Assembly (NCBI GenBank): GCA_036351115.1
Contig: JAZBOL010000004.1
Span: forward strand, 58,136 to 122,135
From: Marinihelvus sp036351115
Lineage (GTDB): Bacteria; Pseudomonadota; Gammaproteobacteria; Xanthomonadales; SZUA-36
Direction of reading: 5' to 3'
DNA length: 64,000 bases
The notes under the pieces were generated by a model. The model had not been told where the DNA came from, did no database searches, and worked only from the letters and a program-made list of their open reading frames with translations. Each line of letters starts with the position of its first letter. The first letter of the stretch is position 1. Shown in pieces: positions 1-8,743 of this stretch. The translations under genes were made by a program, and so were the position numbers.

Positions 1-1560
1 CTCCACCTGCGCCGACAGCTCCCTGGCCGCGTGCTCCACGAGTGTGTCCAGCGTCACGGGGAAGGGCGCCTCTTCCAGGATGCGGATGACCGCCAGGGCC
101 GAGCGGCGCAGGGCGAAAGGGTCCTTGTTGCCGGTTGGCTTGAGGCCGGCGGCGAAGATGCCCACGAGCGTATCGAGCCGATCCGCGAGAGCGACCACGC
201 GTCCGGTGGGTGATTCCGGGATCGTGTCCCCGGCGAACCGCGGCCGGTAGTGTTCGCCCACGGCCTGGTAGACCGCCGCCGGCTCACCGTCATGCGCCAG
301 GGTGTAGGCGCCCATGGTTCCCTGTAGTTCGGGAAACTCGCCCACCATCTGGCTGACCAGGTCGGCCTTGCAGAGGCGGCCGGCGCGGGCGGCAGCGGCG
401 GCATCGACCCCGAGTTCTTCGGCGATTTTCCGGGAAAGTGACTCAATTCGCCGCGTTTTGTCGCCAACAGTTCCCAATGTCTTTTGAAACACCACGCCAT
501 CGAGGGCTGCCAGCCAGTCTTCCCGGCGCTGTTTCAGGTCCTGCTCCCAGAAAAACCGCGCGTCCGCCAGGCGAGGCCGAATCACGCGCTCATAGCCTTC
601 CGCCATGGCGGCTTCGTCTTTCGACACGATGTTGGCGGCCACCACGAAATCGGATGTCAGCCCGCCTTCCGCGTCGAGGATCGGAAAAAACTTCTGGTGC
701 GACTCCATGCTGGCGACCAGCGCTTCCTGCGGCACGGCCAGGAATACCTCGTCGAAGGCGCAGCGTACCGCCACCGGCCATTCCACGATGTTGTTCACTT
801 CGTCGAGCAGGCTGGGGGTGATCCGGGCGGAGCCGCCCGATTGCCGGCCGATGGCGTCTACGGCGGCCCGCAGATAGTTCCGGCGTTCGTCGGCATCAAC
901 CCGCACGTACAAGGCTTCGAGGCGTTCCGCATAGGCGTCCGCATCGGGCAACTCGTGATCACCGGGCGCGTGAATCCGGTGTCCCCGGGTCACTCGGCCG
1001 GCTTCGCAGCCGTACAGGCTGCCGGGGACGACCCGGTCGCCGTGAATCACCACGAGCCAGTGCACCGGGCGGACGAAGGTGAAATCGTGGTCGGACCAGC
1101 GCATGGGCCTGGGCACCGGCAGGCCGCCGAGGGCGCTTTGCAGCAGGGGATACAGCAGCTCATCGAGTGGTTTACCGGGCTCCTCGATACTGCAGTAGAG
1201 CCATTCACCCTTGTCGGTTTTCAGTCGTTCCAGGTCCGTGACGTCACGGCCGACGGAGGCGGCAAAGCCTTGCGCTGCCCGTGTGGGCTGGCCGTCCGCA
1301 TCGAAAGCGGCCTGCACGGAGGGCCCTTTGCGTTCGATGACCCGGTCCGGCTGACGGTCCGCCAGGTCGGCCACGAACACGGCCATGCGTCGCGGCGACT
1401 GGAAGGCACGCGATCGGTCACGATCGAAGGCGAAGCCGGCCTCCGCCAGTCCGTCCACCACGCCATTGAAAAAGGCATCGGTCAGGGCGTCCAGGGCCAG
1501 GGGCGGCAGTTCCTCGCACCCCAGCTCCACGAGCAGATTCGCGCGATGGCCATCTTTCAT
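1..1560 (-). CDS. glyS: Glycine--tRNA ligase beta subunit (partial, C-terminus outside window)
   Basis: Beta subunit of the tetrameric alpha2beta2 bacterial glycyl-tRNA synthetase, which with GlyQ charges tRNA-Gly in the cytoplasm. The frame is open from the ATG at 1558-1560 to the left edge, giving 520 residues. The family is about 690 residues, so roughly the last 170, including the anticodon-binding tail, lie outside. The N-terminus contains LLVELGCEELPP, typical of GlyS, followed by conserved stretches such as HRIHAPGDH and ESHQKFFPI. The ATG overlaps the glyQ stop by 4 nt (ATGA), the usual translationally coupled glyQS arrangement, and this fixes the start. The truncation is only the window boundary. 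Confidence 0.96.
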   Translation of the reverse strand, partial: MKDGHRANLLVELGCEELPPLALDALTDAFFNGVVDGLAEAGFAFDRDRSRAFQSPRRMAVFVADLADRQPDRVIERKGPSVQAAFDADGQPTRAAQGFAASVGRDVTDLERLKTDKGEWLYCSIEEPGKPLDELLYPLLQSALGGLPVPRPMRWSDHDFTFVRPVHWLVVIHGDRVVPGSLYGCEAGRVTRGHRIHAPGDHELPDADAYAERLEALYVRVDADERRNYLRAAVDAIGRQSGGSARITPSLLDEVNNIVEWPVAVRCAFDEVFLAVPQEALVASMESHQKFFPILDAEGGLTSDFVVAANIVSKDEAAMAEGYERVIRPRLADARFFWEQDLKQRREDWLAALDGVVFQKTLGTVGDKTRRIESLSRKIAEELGVDAAAAARAGRLCKADLVSQMVGEFPELQGTMGAYTLAHDGEPAAVYQAVGEHYRPRFAGDTIPESPTGRVVALADRLDTLVGIFAAGLKPTGNKDPFALRRSALAVIRILEEAPFPVTLDTLVEHAARELSAQVE

Positions 1561-2459
1561 GACTCGACTCCTCGCGAACGGTCCTGCAAGACCGGGAATC
1601 CCAGGGCCTCCCGGCTGGCGTGGTAGGCCTCGGCGACCTGCCGGGCCACGTTGCGTACCCGCAGGATGAAACGCTGACGCTCGGTCACGGAAATCGCGCG
1701 ACGCGCGTCCAGCAGGTTGAAGGTGTGCGAGGCTTTCAGCACCTGTTCGTAGGCCGGCAGGGGCAGGCCGAGTTCCACCAGCCGTGCCGCCTCCCGTTCG
1801 CAGGTGTCGAACCAGCCGAAGAGGGACTCCACATCGGCTTCCTCGAAGTTGTAGCGCGATTGTTCCACCTCGTTCTGGTGGAATACCTCGCCGTAGGTGA
1901 CATCCCGGCCGTTGGCACGTGTCCAGACCAGGTCGTACACGTTGTCCACGCCCTGGAGGTACATGGCGAGGCGCTCGGAACCATAGGTGATTTCGCCCAT
2001 GACCGGCCGGCACTCGAGGCCGCCCACCTGCTGGAAATAGGTGAACTGGGTGACCTCCATCCCGTTGAGCCACACTTCCCAACCCAGGCCCCAGGCGCCC
2101 AGGGTGGGTGATTCCCAGTTATCCTCGACGAAACGGATGTCATGCACGGCCGGGTCGATCCCGATGGCCGCCAGCGAGCCCAGGTAACGCTCCTGGATAT
2201 CATCCGGTGATGGTTTCATGACCACCTGGACCTGGTAATAGTGCTGCAGGCGGTTGGGATTCTCCCCGTAGCGGCCGTCGGTGGGACGCCGCGAGGGCTG
2301 CACGTAGACGCTGTTCCAGGGCTCGGGACCAATGGCGCGCAGGAACGTCGCCGGGTGAAAGGTTCCGGCCCCCACTTCGAGGTCCAGGGGCTGCACATGC
2401 ACACAGCCCTGGTCCGCCCAGTAGCTGACGAGGCGGTTGATGAAATCCTGGAAGGTCAT
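1557..2459 (-). CDS. glyQ: Glycine--tRNA ligase alpha subunit
   Basis: Catalytic alpha subunit of glycyl-tRNA synthetase (class II), partner of GlyS. It has 300 residues, matching the family. It begins MTFQDFINRLVSYWADQGC and continues with GTFHPATFLRAIGPEPW, both diagnostic for GlyQ, and has the ATP/glycine-site region around VCLNG-like and TYFQQVGGLEC segments (the latter near residue 140). First gene of a glyQ-glyS operon. A perfect TATAAT lies about 30 nt before the ATG. No strong Shine-Dalgarno is visible. Nothing odd in the sequence. Confidence 0.97.
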   Translation of the reverse strand: MTFQDFINRLVSYWADQGCVHVQPLDLEVGAGTFHPATFLRAIGPEPWNSVYVQPSRRPTDGRYGENPNRLQHYYQVQVVMKPSPDDIQERYLGSLAAIGIDPAVHDIRFVEDNWESPTLGAWGLGWEVWLNGMEVTQFTYFQQVGGLECRPVMGEITYGSERLAMYLQGVDNVYDLVWTRANGRDVTYGEVFHQNEVEQSRYNFEEADVESLFGWFDTCEREAARLVELGLPLPAYEQVLKASHTFNLLDARRAISVTERQRFILRVRNVARQVAEAYHASREALGFPVLQDRSRGVES

Positions 2460-2489
2460 GGAAAAACGATCCGCGATGGTAAACCCCGC

Positions 2490-2495
2490 ATTATA
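2490..2495 (-). promoter_or_regulatory. Candidate -10 box for glyQS
   Basis: The minus strand reads TATAAT, a perfect sigma70 -10 hexamer, 30 nt before the glyQ ATG. A start site about 7 nt downstream would give a leader of roughly 24 nt. No convincing -35 hexamer is present at 16-18 nt spacing. No T-box-like leader is visible. Confidence 0.5.
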
Positions 2496-2531
2496 CGGCG
2501 GTCCATCCGCGTGGTCTGCCGTCGCCGGCCG

Positions 2532-2981
2532 TTAGCGGGCGGCTTCCACCACGAGCACGACGCCTTCGACCTGGGTCACGCGGACCTGCGAGCCGGCGGG
2601 GAGATTCGGGCCGCGGACCCGCCAGGTCGAGTCATCGACGTTCACCTTGCCGACACCGTTCACGATCGGCGCCTCGAGGGTGAACTCACGACCGACATAC
2701 TGGCTGCCACGGCGATTGAGGTAAGGCTGGTCGCTCTCGGGTACGGAAATCTCCCGGTACCGGCGCCAGGCGATTACCGCCACGAGGGACAGGATGGCGA
2801 AGAGCACCAGCTGCGTTTCGATGCCCAGGTCCGGAAACACGAGCACGATCAGTCCCGTGGCGCCCGCCGCCATGCCCAGCCACAGGAAAAAGAAGGCGGG
2901 CATGGTCAGCTCGACGATGAGCAGCAGCCCCGCGAGGATCCACCAGTGCCAGAACACCACGTTGTCGAACCATTCCGTCAT
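2532..2981 (-). CDS. NfeD-family membrane protein (short form)
   Basis: Short NfeD protein of 149 residues. Two or three hydrophobic helices occupy residues 12-75 (WHWWILAGLLLIVELTMPAF, then the segment around LFAILSLVAVIAW). A soluble OB-fold-like beta domain follows (QYVGREFTLEAPIVNGVGKV). NfeD proteins are usually encoded beside SPFH/stomatin proteins and are thought to help organise membrane microdomains; their exact function is unsettled. Here the gene starts 11 nt after the stop of the stomatin gene on the same strand, so the two probably form an operon. It lacks the N-terminal ClpP-like protease domain of long NfeD. Confidence 0.9.
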   Translation of the reverse strand: MTEWFDNVVFWHWWILAGLLLIVELTMPAFFFLWLGMAAGATGLIVLVFPDLGIETQLVLFAILSLVAVIAWRRYREISVPESDQPYLNRRGSQYVGREFTLEAPIVNGVGKVNVDDSTWRVRGPNLPAGSQVRVTQVEGVVLVVEAAR

Positions 2982-2992
2982 GACCCGGCCCC

Positions 2993-3913
2993 TCAGGTGG
3001 TTTCCTGTTTTTCCGTCGCGGCCTTGGCCAGTTCCGTGATGCCGGCGAGGCTGCCGAGGATGCCCGTGGCCTCCATGGGCAACAGCAGCGTTTTCTGGTT
3101 CGGCGCATAGGCAAACGCTTTCAATGCTTCCACGTACTTCTGGGCCACGAAATAGTTGATGGCCTGCAGGTCCCCCTGCGCGATGGCCTCGGACACCATC
3201 TGCGTGGCGCGCGCCTCCGCCTCCGCCAGGCGCTCCCGGGCCTCGGCGTCCCGGAAGGCTGCCTCCTTGCGTCCCTCGGCATCGAGCACCGCCGACTGCT
3301 TCTCCCCTTCCGCGCGCAGAATCTCCGACTGGCGCGTGCCTTCGGCTTCCAGGATCGTCGCGCGCTTTTCACGTTCGGCCTTCATCTGTCGCGCCATGGC
3401 GGCCACCAGGTCCGAGGGCGGGCTGATGTCCTTGATCTCGATGCGCGTGACCTTGATGCCCCAGGGCGTCGTGGCTTCGTCCACCACGGCCAGCAGGCGG
3501 GCGTTGATGTCGTCCCGTTTTGACAGGGATTCGTCGAGGTCCAGGGAACCGAGGACGGTTCGAATGTTGGTCATGGTGAGATTAAGCACGGCATGCTCGA
3601 GCCGGAAGACCTCGTAGGCCGCCTTGGCCGCATCCAGCACCTGGAAAAATACGACGCCGTCCACGGTCATCACGGCGTTGTCTTTCGAGATGACTTCCTG
3701 GGATGGTACGTCCAGGACGCGCTCCATCATGTTGACCTTGTGGCCGACCCGGTTGATGAAGGGAACGATCAGGTGAAACCCCGGCGAAAAAGTCGCCCGG
3801 TATTTGCCGAAACGTTCGATGGTGTACTCGTAGCCCTGGCGGACGATGATGACGGACTGCCGCAGCAAGACCACGGCGAGCGCGACGACGATGACTGCCC
3901 AGATGAATTCCAT
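2993..3913 (-). CDS. SPFH/stomatin-family membrane protein (QmcA-like)
   Basis: 306-residue stomatin/prohibitin-type protein related to E. coli QmcA. An N-terminal hydrophobic helix (residues 3-20) precedes the SPFH domain (about 20-190, with YEYTIERFGKYRATFSPGFH and VDGVVFFQV). A long Ala/Glu-rich coiled coil follows (about 190-255), then a short C-terminal region. These proteins oligomerise on the inner membrane and can bind the FtsH protease or NfeD partners. The start is supported by a GGAGG six nt before the ATG. It is the first gene of a two-gene unit with the NfeD homologue. Confidence 0.93.
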   Translation of the reverse strand: MEFIWAVIVVALAVVLLRQSVIIVRQGYEYTIERFGKYRATFSPGFHLIVPFINRVGHKVNMMERVLDVPSQEVISKDNAVMTVDGVVFFQVLDAAKAAYEVFRLEHAVLNLTMTNIRTVLGSLDLDESLSKRDDINARLLAVVDEATTPWGIKVTRIEIKDISPPSDLVAAMARQMKAEREKRATILEAEGTRQSEILRAEGEKQSAVLDAEGRKEAAFRDAEARERLAEAEARATQMVSEAIAQGDLQAINYFVAQKYVEALKAFAYAPNQKTLLLPMEATGILGSLAGITELAKAATEKQETT

Positions 3914-4123
3914 GACGACCCCTCCGTTTTTCGGAATCCTGGCCGGGGTGCCCCCACCCCGCGCTGACCGGCCTGTGCCATACTGCGCGCTGCTTTCAGC
4001 GCATGATTTTCAACGAGCTGGCCGGACCGTTTTCTCCAGGCTCAGCTTAGCAGAAGGACTCGCGATTCAGATGTTCCAGAGGTCACGTTCCAGAGGTCGT
4101 CGCCGTCCCGCGAGGGCGCTGTC

Positions 4124-4909
4124 GTGAGCGGTCGCGATGATCTCTATCGGCACCGGGAATCCTTACCGGGCTCTTTCCGGTTCGATGACGCCGTGGTGGA
4201 TGTGTTCCCGGACATGATCGACCGCTCCGTTCCGGGTTACTCCCTGATCGTTCCCATGATTGGGCAACTCGCCCGGCGCTATGTCCAGGCGGACAGCACC
4301 GTGCACGACCTCGGCTGCTCCCTCGGCGCGGTTATCCTGTCGATTCGCTCGGCATTGCTGGACCGGGAACACCTCGGGTCGCCGCGGCTGGTGGCCACGG
4401 ACAACTCCGGCCCCATGATTTCCCGGCTGGAAGAGCGGCTCGGTGACCTGGGCATCGACACGGTGTCCAGCGATTCACCCGCGGAACCTCGGGCGACCGG
4501 CCCGCTACCCATCGAACTGAACCTCGCGGATATCCGGGACGTCGCCGTCGACGACGCCTCGCTCGTGGCGCTCAATTTCACGCTGCAGTTCCTGGATCCC
4601 GCGGACCGGGACGAGCTGCTGCAGCGCGTATCGTCGGGCCTCAGGCCCGGCGGCGCGCTCATCCTGGCGGAAAAAATTCGTTTCGAGGACTCCGCGGTGC
4701 AGGAGCGTCTCACCGACTGGCACCACGATTACAAGCGTCTCCAGGGCTATTCGGAGCTCGAGATCGCGCGCAAGAGAACGGCGCTGGAGCAGGTCCTGCT
4801 CACCGAGACCGAGGCGGCGCACCGGGACCGCCTCGAGCGCGTCGGATTTCGCCGCGTGACACGCTGGTTCCAGTGCTTCGGTTTTTGCGCCTGGCTCGCG
4901 GAGCGCTGA
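4124..4909 (+). CDS. cmoA: Carboxy-S-adenosyl-L-methionine synthase
   Basis: CmoA converts S-adenosylmethionine and prephenate into carboxy-SAM, the donor for uridine-5-oxyacetic acid formation at position 34 of tRNAs. The 261 residues include VFPDMIDRSVPGYS (28-41), the SAM motif HDLGCSLGA (61-69), and the YSELEIARKR stretch whose Arg binds the carboxylate in E. coli CmoA. The start used is a GTG; the E. coli enzyme is 247 residues, so a slightly later start cannot be excluded. The stop is 3 nt before cmoB. The 210-nt gap upstream carries a 12-bp direct repeat (4073-4084 and 4087-4098) and no clear promoter. Confidence 0.95.
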   Translation: MSGRDDLYRHRESLPGSFRFDDAVVDVFPDMIDRSVPGYSLIVPMIGQLARRYVQADSTVHDLGCSLGAVILSIRSALLDREHLGSPRLVATDNSGPMISRLEERLGDLGIDTVSSDSPAEPRATGPLPIELNLADIRDVAVDDASLVALNFTLQFLDPADRDELLQRVSSGLRPGGALILAEKIRFEDSAVQERLTDWHHDYKRLQGYSELEIARKRTALEQVLLTETEAAHRDRLERVGFRRVTRWFQCFGFCAWLAER

Positions 4910-4912
4910 CCC

Positions 4913-5938
4913 ATGGTGCCCGGCCTGGATCCGCGACGCTGCGAACCGGCGTTCGACGCGGCGCGACAGGCGCTCATGGATGCACCGGTCCATATCGAAC
5001 CCATCCTGGCCCGGGCTTCGGCGGCCCTGGCCTGCCTGAAAAACGGAGATCTGCCCCGCTGGCTTGCTGCCCTGGACGCGTTGCCGGCCACCGCGCATCG
5101 AACGGAGCTGGGACGGGCGGCGCCGCGCCTGGGGGCGCCCGTGGACGATCCGGAGGGTCTGATCGCCGAGCTCCAGGCCTTTCATCCCTGGCGCAAGGGC
5201 CCCCTCAACCTCGGAGGTGTCGTGATCGATACGGAGTGGCGCTCGGACTGGAAGTGGGCGCGACTCGCCGGCCAGGTGGATTTCCGGAACTGTTCGGTCC
5301 TGGACGTCGGTTGTGGCAATGGCTATTTCGGCTGGCGCATGCTCGGCGCCGGCGCCCGGTGCGTGGTGGGTATCGATCCCACCGTGCTGTTCGTCGTTCA
5401 GTGGCTGGTGCAGCAGCATTTCTCCGGTCCGGCGCCCAATCTCGTTTTGCCCCTGCGGGATACGGACCTGCCTCAGCAATCACCGGGACCAGCGGACGGC
5501 ATCCCGGAGGAGAACCACACCGGTTTCGACCGCGTGTGTTCCATGGGGGTGCTCTACCATCGCCGGGATCCGGAAGACCACTTGCAACGCCTGGCCGGCG
5601 CCGGTCGCCCGGGCGGTCTGCTTTTGCTCGAGACCCTGGTGCTCGAGGGCGACGGGCACGACGCGCTGAGGCCCGAGGGGCGGTACGCGCGCATGCGGAA
5701 CGTCCACGAGGTGCCCACCATTCCCCACCTTCTCGACCAGGTCACCCGGGCCGGATTCCACAACGCCCGCGTCCTCGATTGCACCCGCACGACGCCGCGG
5801 GAACAACGGAGCACGGCCTGGATGCGATTTGAATCCCTGGACCGTTGTCTGGATCCCGGCGATCCGACCCGCACCGTCGAAGGCCACCCGGCGCCGGTGC
5901 GAGCGCTGCTGGTCGCGGAGTATCCACCGATCGGATGA
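4913..5938 (+). CDS. cmoB: tRNA U34 carboxymethyltransferase
   Basis: CmoB transfers the carboxymethyl group from carboxy-SAM to 5-hydroxyuridine-34 of tRNA, completing cmo5U. It has 341 residues (E. coli 323). An N-terminal helical domain includes LQAFHPWRKGPLNLGGVVID, followed by a Rossmann domain with VLDVGCGNGYFGWRML (around residue 130) and VCSMGVLYHRRDP. It begins 3 nt after the cmoA stop and is clearly co-transcribed and probably coupled. Nothing unusual apart from an Arg/Pro-rich C-terminus. Confidence 0.96.
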   Translation: MVPGLDPRRCEPAFDAARQALMDAPVHIEPILARASAALACLKNGDLPRWLAALDALPATAHRTELGRAAPRLGAPVDDPEGLIAELQAFHPWRKGPLNLGGVVIDTEWRSDWKWARLAGQVDFRNCSVLDVGCGNGYFGWRMLGAGARCVVGIDPTVLFVVQWLVQQHFSGPAPNLVLPLRDTDLPQQSPGPADGIPEENHTGFDRVCSMGVLYHRRDPEDHLQRLAGAGRPGGLLLLETLVLEGDGHDALRPEGRYARMRNVHEVPTIPHLLDQVTRAGFHNARVLDCTRTTPREQRSTAWMRFESLDRCLDPGDPTRTVEGHPAPVRALLVAEYPPIG

Positions 5939-6049
5939 AGCCGCGACCTTACAGGCGCTTCACGGCCGCTTGCGTAGCGTGCGCGGGTTAAGCTGCCCGG
6001 AAGCCGAAGCATTCCGGGCGATTTCGAAGAGAACCTTCAGGCCTTTGCC

Positions 6050-6730
6050 ATGATCGAGCTCAGACAACTGCGGCGCACGTACCACGTGGGCGGCCAGACC
6101 ATTCACGCCCTGGACGGTGTCGATCTCGACATCGCCGAAGGCGAATTCCTGGCGATCATGGGGCGATCCGGCTCCGGCAAATCCACCCTGCTCAACATGC
6201 TGGGTTGCATGGACCGGCCGGACGGCGGTTCCTATCGCCTCGATGACAAGGCGGTGAGCGACATGGACGACGATGAACTGTCGGCGTTCCGCAACGGATA
6301 CATCGGATTCATCTTCCAGAGTTTTCACCTGCTGCCTCGCCTGACGACCCTCGAGAATGTCTTGCTCCCACGCCGTTATCACCCGGATGGCGCCAGGCCG
6401 GAGGACGAGGAGCGGGCCCGTGCCCTGCTCGAACGCGTGGATCTCGGATCCCGCCTCGATCACAAACCGAACGAGCTGTCCGGTGGTCAGCGCCAGCGGG
6501 TCGCCATCGCCCGCTCGCTGATCAACGAGCCGCGACTGCTGCTGGCCGATGAACCGACCGGCAACCTCGACAGTCGAACTTCCGATGCCATCATGAATTT
6601 GCTCCAGGAATTGAACCGGGATGGGCAGACCATTGTCATGGTGACACACGAGCAGGAGATCGCGGACTTTGCCGGACGCCAGGTCGACATGATGGATGGA
6701 AATATCGTACGGGAGCACGCACATGCGTGA
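6050..6730 (+). CDS. ABC transporter ATP-binding protein, MacB/LolD type
   Basis: 226-residue ATPase of the MacB/LolD (o228) subfamily, which powers mechanotransmission or export rather than import. Visible motifs are Walker A GRSGSGKST (residues 39-47), the Q-loop FIFQSFHLLPRLTTLENV, signature LSGGQRQRVAIARSL, Walker B LLLADEPTGNLD, and H-loop VTHEQE. First of five tightly overlapping genes: ATPase, three HlyD-like adaptors, FtsX-type permease. The adaptor start lies 8 nt inside its 3' end. The substrate cannot be read from sequence; MacAB relatives export peptides, macrolides or lipoproteins. Confidence 0.95.
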   Translation: MIELRQLRRTYHVGGQTIHALDGVDLDIAEGEFLAIMGRSGSGKSTLLNMLGCMDRPDGGSYRLDDKAVSDMDDDELSAFRNGYIGFIFQSFHLLPRLTTLENVLLPRRYHPDGARPEDEERARALLERVDLGSRLDHKPNELSGGQRQRVAIARSLINEPRLLLADEPTGNLDSRTSDAIMNLLQELNRDGQTIVMVTHEQEIADFAGRQVDMMDGNIVREHAHA

Positions 6731-7703
6731 TCGGTCCGGTAACGCTCGCCGAACACCGGGGACCGTCATGGTCATCCTGTGCCTGGCCGCCGGCGCGTCG
6801 GCCGCGGCCTCTCCGCCACCCCTCCTCATCACGGGAGAGGTATTCTCACGCCAGGCGCAGCAGATCATCGTACCTCCCACGACCAGTTCGCAGGTGCTCA
6901 TCAGCGCCATGGCGCCGGAAGGCAGCTTCGTCGAGCCAGGCACCGTGGTGGTCGAGTTCGATGGCACGGAGGCAGCGCAGCAACTGGAGCAGCAGCGAGT
7001 GACGGCGCGCACCGAGCAGGCGCGGACGGATCGCGACCTCGCGCGCCTGAGCAAGGAGCTGGAACAGTCCCGCTACCGGTTGCAGCAAGCGGAAATCGAC
7101 CTGGAACTCGCCTCCCTTCGTGCCGACATTCCCGAGGGCGTCATTGGCGCGATCGAACATGCCGAGAATCAGCTGGCCAGGGAAGAAGCGGCCAACGCCC
7201 TGGAGGACGCACGGCGCGCCTTCAGCGACAGCACCAAGGCCCTGCGGGACCGGCAGGAGCAGGATGCCCTCGATCGACGCAAGCTGGAGCTTCAGGCGGC
7301 TTTCTGGTCGGGTTTGCTGGAGAACTACTCCATCGAGGCAACCCAGCCCGGTTATGTCGTTTACGGCACACACCCCTGGAACCGGGCCAAGTTCCAGGAA
7401 GGTGACAATGTTCGCGTCAGCTTCAATGTTGCGCAGGTCGCCGACCTGTCCGACCTCGCCGTGAAAGTCTGGATCAACGGCGTAGATCGCCCGCGGCTGG
7501 CGGTCGGGGACCCGGTCGAGGTGCGCTTCGACGCGTTGCCGGGCGAACGCTGGAACGGCCGTATTCAGACCATTTCGGCCAGTGGCGCCAAGCGCCAGGA
7601 ATGGGGATCAGCCGACTACTTCGAAGGCGTGGTGTCGCTGGACCAGGCGGACAAAAACGCTTTACTGCCGGGCATGAGTGCGCTGGTGGAGGTGACTCAA
7701 TGA
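6723..7703 (+). CDS. HlyD-type periplasmic adaptor, first of three
   Basis: Periplasmic adaptor-like protein of 326 residues. I chose the ATG at 6723 over the in-frame ATG at 6696 because it gives a clean signal peptide (residues 1-27, ending ASAAA) and a short 8-nt overlap with the ATPase. A biotinyl-lipoyl-like beta segment (ITGEVFSRQ, EGSFVEPGTVVVEFDG) is followed by a long alpha-helical hairpin rich in Gln/Glu/Arg (about 80-190), then beta-barrel-like sequence and GMSALVEV at the end. This is the MacA/HlyD layout. No lipobox, unlike the next two genes. Stop overlaps the next ATG (ATGA). Confidence 0.85.
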   Translation: MRDRSGNARRTPGTVMVILCLAAGASAAASPPPLLITGEVFSRQAQQIIVPPTTSSQVLISAMAPEGSFVEPGTVVVEFDGTEAAQQLEQQRVTARTEQARTDRDLARLSKELEQSRYRLQQAEIDLELASLRADIPEGVIGAIEHAENQLAREEAANALEDARRAFSDSTKALRDRQEQDALDRRKLELQAAFWSGLLENYSIEATQPGYVVYGTHPWNRAKFQEGDNVRVSFNVAQVADLSDLAVKVWINGVDRPRLAVGDPVEVRFDALPGERWNGRIQTISASGAKRQEWGSADYFEGVVSLDQADKNALLPGMSALVEVTQ

Positions 7704-8743
7704 ACGATCGATCAATGCTACGACCCTGGGGCCAGCAACTGGCCATTGCCGTGCTGGCCTGCCTGTTTCTGACAGCCTGCAGCGAATCCGTCACGGCACC
7801 GCAGACCGCCGATCGCCCGGAGGCCGCCGTCATCCGGGTGTCCGGCCAGTTGCAGTCGGCCAACTCGCGTTTCTTTGCGCCCCCGTCGATCCAGGACATC
7901 TGGAACTACAAGATCAGCTTCCTGGCGCCGGACGGCCAGGCCATCGCCGCCGGAAAACCGGTACTGGGTTTCGATACGCAGGAACTCAAAACGCGTCTGC
8001 GCGACAAGAACAACGAGCTGAATGAGAAGCGCAAGGAGCTCGAACGGGTCCAGATCGTGGCCACGGAACAACTCGCGGAACTGAGCCTGGCCGTCGAAGA
8101 AGCTTCCGCCGACCTGGACAAGGCACGGTTGAAGGCCGATATCCCGGCGAATCTCCTGGCCGCCCGTGACTATCGCGAGAATCAGCTGCTGCTCCGGCGC
8201 GCGGAACTCGAACTCGCCCTGCGCCGGGAAGAACTGGCCCGGGAACGGGACGTGCAGGCCACGGAAGTGGAAATCCTCGAGCGTGAGGTGGCGGTACTCC
8301 AGGCCGATGCGGAGCGGCTGCAGGATTCGATCCGCCGTATGGTCATCCTCGCCCCGGCGGACGGTGTCGTCATCCACGTGCGGGACCGGCGCGGCAACAA
8401 GACCACCGTGGGTGACAACGTGTGGGGCGGCAGACGGGTGATCGAGTTTCCGGATCTCACGAAGCTCGAGGCGCACCTGGAGATTCCCGAGCGGTCCGCG
8501 GCGCAACTTCGCCTTGGACAGCAGGTGCGCTTCACCGTGGATGCGGCCCCGGACAAGCAGTTTATCGGCGAAATCACCGAACTCGCATCGGTGATACACA
8601 CGCGGTCGGCCAGTCAGCCGGACAAGGTGTTCGACGCCACGGTGCAGCTGCTCAATCCGGACACGGAGCTGATGCGTCCGGGCATGAACATCAACGCGGA
8701 AATCCTGCTCGATCCGGTGCGCCCCGAGGTGGCTGAACTGTGA
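7700..8743 (+). CDS. HlyD-type adaptor lipoprotein, second of three
   Basis: 347-residue adaptor-like lipoprotein. The ATG at 7700 overlaps the preceding stop by 4 nt, which decides the start over an upstream in-frame ATG at 7601. The signal peptide ends in a lipobox LTAC with Cys27 as the lipidated residue. Long heptad-rich helices span about 95-230 (many Glu, Arg, Leu), flanked by lipoyl-like segments and ILAPADGVVIHVRDR. A beta-barrel segment follows, then GMNINAEI at the C-terminus. The layout resembles MacA but is separately diverged from its neighbours. It probably sits on the periplasmic face of the membrane with the same ABC permease. Confidence 0.85.
   Translation: MNDRSMLRPWGQQLAIAVLACLFLTACSESVTAPQTADRPEAAVIRVSGQLQSANSRFFAPPSIQDIWNYKISFLAPDGQAIAAGKPVLGFDTQELKTRLRDKNNELNEKRKELERVQIVATEQLAELSLAVEEASADLDKARLKADIPANLLAARDYRENQLLLRRAELELALRREELARERDVQATEVEILEREVAVLQADAERLQDSIRRMVILAPADGVVIHVRDRRGNKTTVGDNVWGGRRVIEFPDLTKLEAHLEIPERSAAQLRLGQQVRFTVDAAPDKQFIGEITELASVIHTRSASQPDKVFDATVQLLNPDTELMRPGMNINAEILLDPVRPEVAEL

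Noticed and set aside
4073..4098. 12-bp direct repeat GTTCCAGAGGTC, two copies 14 nt apart
   Set aside because: Short, only two copies, in the divergent gap before cmoA; could be an operator but no family of regulator or third copy supports it.
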